Assembly: GCA_003241815.1 (NCBI GenBank)
Contig: QBLV01000002.1
Location: forward strand, 1 to 34,178
Direction of reading: 5' to 3'
DNA from: Hyphomicrobiales bacterium
Lineage (GTDB): Bacteria > Pseudomonadota > Alphaproteobacteria > Rhizobiales > Beijerinckiaceae
Length of the DNA: 34,178 bases
Under the pieces are notes generated by a model. That model saw only the letters and a program-made list of their open reading frames with translations, was not told the origin of the DNA and did not search any database. Shown here piece by piece: positions 32,631 to 34,178 of the stretch; positions within the stretch are counted from its first letter, which is position 1, and each line of letters starts with the position of its first letter. The position numbers were made by a program, and so were the translations under genes.

Positions 32631-34178
32631 TCAGCCCTTGGCGGCAGCCTTTGGCTTCGCCGCCGCCTTCGCCTTGGCAGCGGCTGCTGTCTTGGCCGGC
32701 GCCTTGGCCTTGGCCGGCGCCTTTTTGGCACCGGGCTTCTTCGTCGCGGACGCTGCCTTGGCCTTGCCCGGCCCCTTGATGCCGCTCGATTCCGCCTTGG
32801 CGTTGACCAACTCGACCGCCTGTTCGAGCGTGATCGCCTCCTGCGTCATCGCCTTGGGCAGTGTCGCGTTGACCTTGCCCCAGTTGACGTAGGGCCCGTA
32901 TTTGCCGGCCCGCACCACGAGCTTGCCGCCGCCGGGATGCTCGCCGAGCTCACGGCCCGGAACCGCCGCGCCGCGCCCGAAGCGAGCGCCCGGCCCGCCG
33001 GTTTCCTTGGCGACGATGAGGTCGATGGCGCGGTTGCCGCCGATCTGCAGAATGTCGTCGTCCTTGTCGATATTGGCGTAGGTCTTGCCGTGCTGGACGT
33101 AAGGCCCGTAGCGGCCGATGCCGGCGAGGATCGGCTCGCCGCTTTCGGGGTGCTTGGCGACCTCCTTGGGCAGCGAGAGCAGGGCGAGCGCGGTTTCGAG
33201 ATCGACGCTGCCCGGGCTCATGCCCTTGGGCAGGCTGGAGCGCTTGGGCTTCTCGCCTTCGCCGAGCTGGATATAAGGGCCGAAGCGCCCGTCTCGAACG
33301 GTGACCTCGGCTTCCGTCACCGGGTCCTTGCCGAGAATGCGAACGCCCGGCGCGCCGGTGCCGCCCTCGGCCGTGGCCTCGCCATCGGCTGTCTGGACCG
33401 TGAGCGGGCGCGTGTAGCGGCATTCGGGATAGTTGGAGCAGCCGACGAAGGCGCCGAATTTTCCGAGCTTCAGCGAAAGCTGGCCGGTCCCGCAGACCTG
33501 GCAGGAGCGCGGATCGCCGCCATCCTCCCGCGTCGGGAAGACATGGGCGCCGAGCACGCCGTTCAGCGCCTCCAGCACCTCGGTGACGCGCAGATCCTTG
33601 GTGTCGCCGATCGATTTGGTGAATTCCTCCCAGAACTCACGCAGCACGACCTTGAAGTCGATCTCGGCATTCGAGACGCGGTCCAGCTTCTCTTCGAGGT
33701 TCGCCGTGAAGTCGAACTCGACATAGCGCTTGAAGAAGCTCTCCAGGAACGCCGTCACCAGCATGCCCTTGTCCTCGGGCACGAGCCGCTTCTTGTCGAT
33801 GCGGACATATTCGCGGTCACGCAGTGTCGAGAGCGTCGCCGCATAGGTGGACGGCCGGCCGATGCCGAGCTCTTCCATGCGCTTGACGAGGCTGGCTTCC
33901 GAATAGCGCGGCGGCGGCTCCGTGAAGTGCTGGTCGGCGGCAATGGCGCGCTTCTCAAGAGGCTCACCCGTCTTCATGATCGGGAGCTTCTTGGAATCCT
34001 CGTCCTCCTCGTCGTCGCGGCTCTCCTGATAAAGCGTCAGGAAGCCGTCGAAGAGGGTGACCTGCCCGGTGGCGCGCAGTTCGAGGTTTCGGCCTGCGAC
34101 CTTCGCCGCGATGTCGACGGTCGTGCGCTCCAGCGAGGCGGACTCCATCTGGCTGGCGATGGTGCGCTTCCAGATCAG
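32631..34178 (-). CDS. topA: DNA topoisomerase I, C-terminal part (5' end of gene outside window)
   Basis: This is the C-terminal ~515 residues of a type IA topoisomerase that relaxes negative supercoils. The frame is open to the window edge, reading LIWKRTIASQMESASLERTTVDI there. The region HFTEPPPRYSEASLVKRMEELGIGRPSTYA is a signature of the core domain; the active-site Tyr lies upstream of the window. One zinc-ribbon (CQVCGTGQLSLKLGKFGAFVGC then PEC) follows, then repeated GRFGPYIQ/GRYGPYVQ/GKYGPYVNWG modules of the Topo C-terminal repeat type. It ends in a Lys/Ala/Pro-rich tail of about 50 residues, a common DNA-contacting extension in alphaproteobacteria. Confidence 0.96.
   Translation of the reverse strand: MIWKRTIASQMESASLERTTVDIAAKVAGRNLELRATGQVTLFDGFLTLYQESRDDEEDEDSKKLPIMKTGEPLEKRAIAADQHFTEPPPRYSEASLVKRMEELGIGRPSTYAATLSTLRDREYVRIDKKRLVPEDKGMLVTAFLESFFKRYVEFDFTANLEEKLDRVSNAEIDFKVVLREFWEEFTKSIGDTKDLRVTEVLEALNGVLGAHVFPTREDGGDPRSCQVCGTGQLSLKLGKFGAFVGCSNYPECRYTRPLTVQTADGEATAEGGTGAPGVRILGKDPVTEAEVTVRDGRFGPYIQLGEGEKPKRSSLPKGMSPGSVDLETALALLSLPKEVAKHPESGEPILAGIGRYGPYVQHGKTYANIDKDDDILQIGGNRAIDLIVAKETGGPGARFGRGAAVPGRELGEHPGGGKLVVRAGKYGPYVNWGKVNATLPKAMTQEAITLEQAVELVNAKAESSGIKGPGKAKAASATKKPGAKKAPAKAKAPAKTAAAAKAKAAAKPKAAAKG

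Overview
The window looks like chromosomal DNA of a GC-rich alphaproteobacterium, most likely of the order Hyphomicrobiales (Bosea- or Methylobacterium-like). This rests on the imuB-dnaE2 mutasome pair, densely packed ABC-transporter operons, a hybrid CoA-type 2-aminobenzoate cluster, several families of GC-rich palindromic repeats and the general codon use. The genus is an inference from gene content. No rRNA, tRNA, integrase, transposase or CRISPR array was seen.

Layout. (1) 1-5021: 3' part of imuB coupled to dnaE2 (SOS mutagenesis); dnaE2 carries an in-frame palindromic repeat insertion. (2) 5172-12902: a peptide/nickel-class ABC transporter with two tandem paralogous binding proteins, two permeases and two ATPases. 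Each binding-protein gene has its own sigma-54 type promoter, and three copies of one palindromic repeat sit in the gaps. (3) 12940-18874, minus strand: a branched-chain amino acid type (Liv) operon in the order livK, livH (frameshifted), livM, livG, livF, followed by a coupled MetE-C-terminal-like methyltransferase gene. (4) 19070-20553: a divergent atypical SDR and an EF-hand protein. (5) 20723-28713: a divergent pair of transcription units for aerobic 2-aminobenzoate (anthranilate) breakdown through CoA thioesters. The minus-strand unit is SDR, MarR regulator, crotonase, acyl-CoA dehydrogenase, 2-aminobenzoate-CoA ligase and RidA-like protein; the plus-strand gene is the two-domain 2-aminobenzoyl-CoA monooxygenase/reductase. 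(6) 28823-32600: a small exported protein, a VOC dioxygenase-like protein, a membrane-anchored Tlde1/DUF2778 protein and a DUF6152 plus small membrane protein pair. (7) 32631-34178: 3' part of topA.

How it works together. The ligase activates anthranilate and the monooxygenase/reductase dearomatises the CoA ester to a cyclic enamine-ketone. A RidA-like protein, a crotonase lacking both usual hydratase glutamates, an acyl-CoA dehydrogenase and SDRs are placed to deaminate, open and oxidise the ring. The MarR protein probably represses both directions through two near-identical palindromes about 157 bp apart; the better one overlaps the -10 region of the monooxygenase promoter.

The points most worth checking are the paired sigma-54 promoters, the twin operators, the non-canonical active sites in the anthranilate region, the repeat insertion inside dnaE2, the livH frameshift and a perfect fold-back at the left edge of the window.
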